64,000 nucleotides of DNA from JAEYZM01 sp943372195 (GTDB taxonomy: Bacteria; Bacteroidota; Bacteroidia; Sphingobacteriales; Sphingobacteriaceae). Under the pieces are notes generated by a model. It saw only the letters and a program-made list of their open reading frames with translations, did no database searches and was not told the origin of the DNA. Positions 63,459-64,000 of this stretch are shown here, in pieces. The DNA is taken from positions 59,467 to 123,466 of the forward strand of contig CALRXS010000009.1 in NCBI GenBank assembly GCA_943372195.1. Direction: 5' to 3'. Position 1 is the stretch's first letter, and each line of letters opens with the position of its first letter. Made by a program: the position numbers and the translations under genes.

Positions 63459-64000
63459 TCAACATATTTAATTGAAAAACCATCCTCGGTTTTTTCCTCG
63501 TAAATTTTCTTTATTAGGATTTTTTCTTCTAATATTTTTGTTATTCTTTTCTTTCCTTGTGTTCTGTTTATTAGCAATTCTTTTGAGACTAAATAGTTTT
63601 GGAGTTTATCTATTCTAAAATCAATTGTAATTAAATGAGCTAAATTATCTTTTCTCCATCTAACATAAATAGTTGAAATTAAGCTTCTAATAAATAGTTG
63701 TTGTTCTAGGAAAGGTAGTTTTTCAAATTTAGTTATACCTTCTTTTACAACTTTTTTTATACTTTTTTCCTCTACCAATATATTTTGTTTTTTCAACAAA
63801 AGTCTATTATCATTTTTTAAGAATTGTATTCTATTATTCAATTTATTGAACCTTAACTTAAATGAGGTCGGTGAAATTCCTGCTTTTTCTGTTATGTCTA
63901 ATAAGTTTTCGATTGCTTTTTGATTATCATTTATTAATTGGTTATTTAATTTTATTCTTGATGCTATATGGTCCATAAAATTATCGCCTCTTACCTCTAG
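63455..64000 (-). CDS. C-terminal part of a large serine recombinase (integrase), partial at right edge
   Basis: The frame stays open from the stop at 63455 to the window edge at 64000, so the catalytic part lies outside. Reading inward from the edge gives LEVRGDNFMDHIASRI, then a coiled-coil (NQLINDNQKAIENLL, LRFNKLNNRIQFLKNDNR) and FEKLPFLEQQLFIRSLISTIYVRWRKDN, the layout of the zinc-ribbon/coiled-coil C-terminus of large serine recombinases. These integrate at short target cores. It is the likely integrase of the yifB island. Confidence 0.75.
   Translation of the reverse strand, partial: LEVRGDNFMDHIASRIKLNNQLINDNQKAIENLLDITEKAGISPTSFKLRFNKLNNRIQFLKNDNRLLLKKQNILVEEKSIKKVVKEGITKFEKLPFLEQQLFIRSLISTIYVRWRKDNLAHLITIDFRIDKLQNYLVSKELLINRTQGKKRITKILEEKILIKKIYEEKTEDGFSIKYVD

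Larger units (their letters stand above)
58058..64000. mobile_element. Integrated island carrying an MvaI/BcnI-type restriction system, inserted in yifB
   Basis: Everything from the yifB break to the window end is AT-richer than the preceding core and made of unrelated accessory genes: three tiny overlapping genes, a HUH Rep-like protein, a possible toxin pair, a methyltransferase and endonuclease, a small serine recombinase and a large serine recombinase. yifB/comM is a known integration hotspot. The large recombinase at the right end is the likely integrase. The right junction is out of view. Confidence 0.85.

Noticed and set aside
1..64000. CRISPR array, rRNA or insertion sequence
   Set aside because: No regularly spaced repeats, no rRNA sequence and no transposase were seen on either strand.

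Overview
The window is AT-rich chromosomal DNA of a Bacteroidota bacterium. Type IX secretion genes (porU, porV, a PorP/SprF protein), several secreted proteins with T9SS C-terminal sorting domains, LytS/LytTR signalling, a 7TMR-DISM kinase and mostly weak ribosome binding sites all point there. I cannot name the genus. About 58 kb is ordinary core genome. The last 6 kb is an accessory element that has cut the competence-type ATPase gene yifB/comM.

Layout. 1-7.5 kb: PorP/SprF (minus, runs off the left edge), then porU-porV-ispF, then an RNA methyltransferase with a tiny FeoB-associated Cys-rich membrane protein. 7.7-10.2 kb: LiaF-like protein, LytS-type kinase and LytTR regulator. 10.2-18.5 kb: Sua5, a YfiT-like DinB protein, DNA polymerase I, an AhpD-like protein, the alkylation-damage pair Tag and ATL, TrmB, a cation/proton antiporter and GDP-fucose synthase. 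18.6-23.2 kb: a secreted T9SS lipase-like protein with two lipoproteins and an XRE regulator with its own palindromic operator. 23.4-27.2 kb: a tight gltX operon ending in a B12-binding domain protein and an enoyl-CoA hydratase. 27.3-36.4 kb: a kinase overlapping an M1 peptidase gene, a large T9SS PKD protein, a DUF4403 lipoprotein, a DinB protein and a nucleoside transporter. 36.4-42.0 kb: an unusual cluster of two histidine kinases, a FeeM/LuxI-like acyltransferase, an E1-like adenylating enzyme and a stand-alone receiver. 42-57.2 kb: an XRE regulator with an operator cluster, DCoH, tRNA-Asp with a tRNA-like remnant beside it, prfA, a peroxiredoxin-like protein, a sigma factor pair, lpxH, a LUD protein, ftsH, rsfS, birA, dsbD, a lipid kinase and gmhA.

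58.06-64 kb: island. YifB loses its reading frame right after RRPFRAPHHSIS, and island genes follow: a small divergent gene set flanked by an imperfect inverted repeat, a single-HUH Rep-like protein, a possible nuclease-toxin pair, an MvaI/BcnI-type restriction-modification system, a small serine recombinase and the C-terminal part of a large serine recombinase that runs off the right edge. The missing half of yifB should lie beyond that recombinase.

Strongest leads: (1) the E1-like/acyltransferase/two-component cluster at 36.4-42.0 kb; (2) the yifB-targeting island with its possible invertible promoter and unrecognised genes; (3) the tRNA-Asp-like three-hairpin element next to the real tRNA-Asp. 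No CRISPR array, rRNA or insertion sequence was seen, and no stretch over 300 bases lacks a gene.
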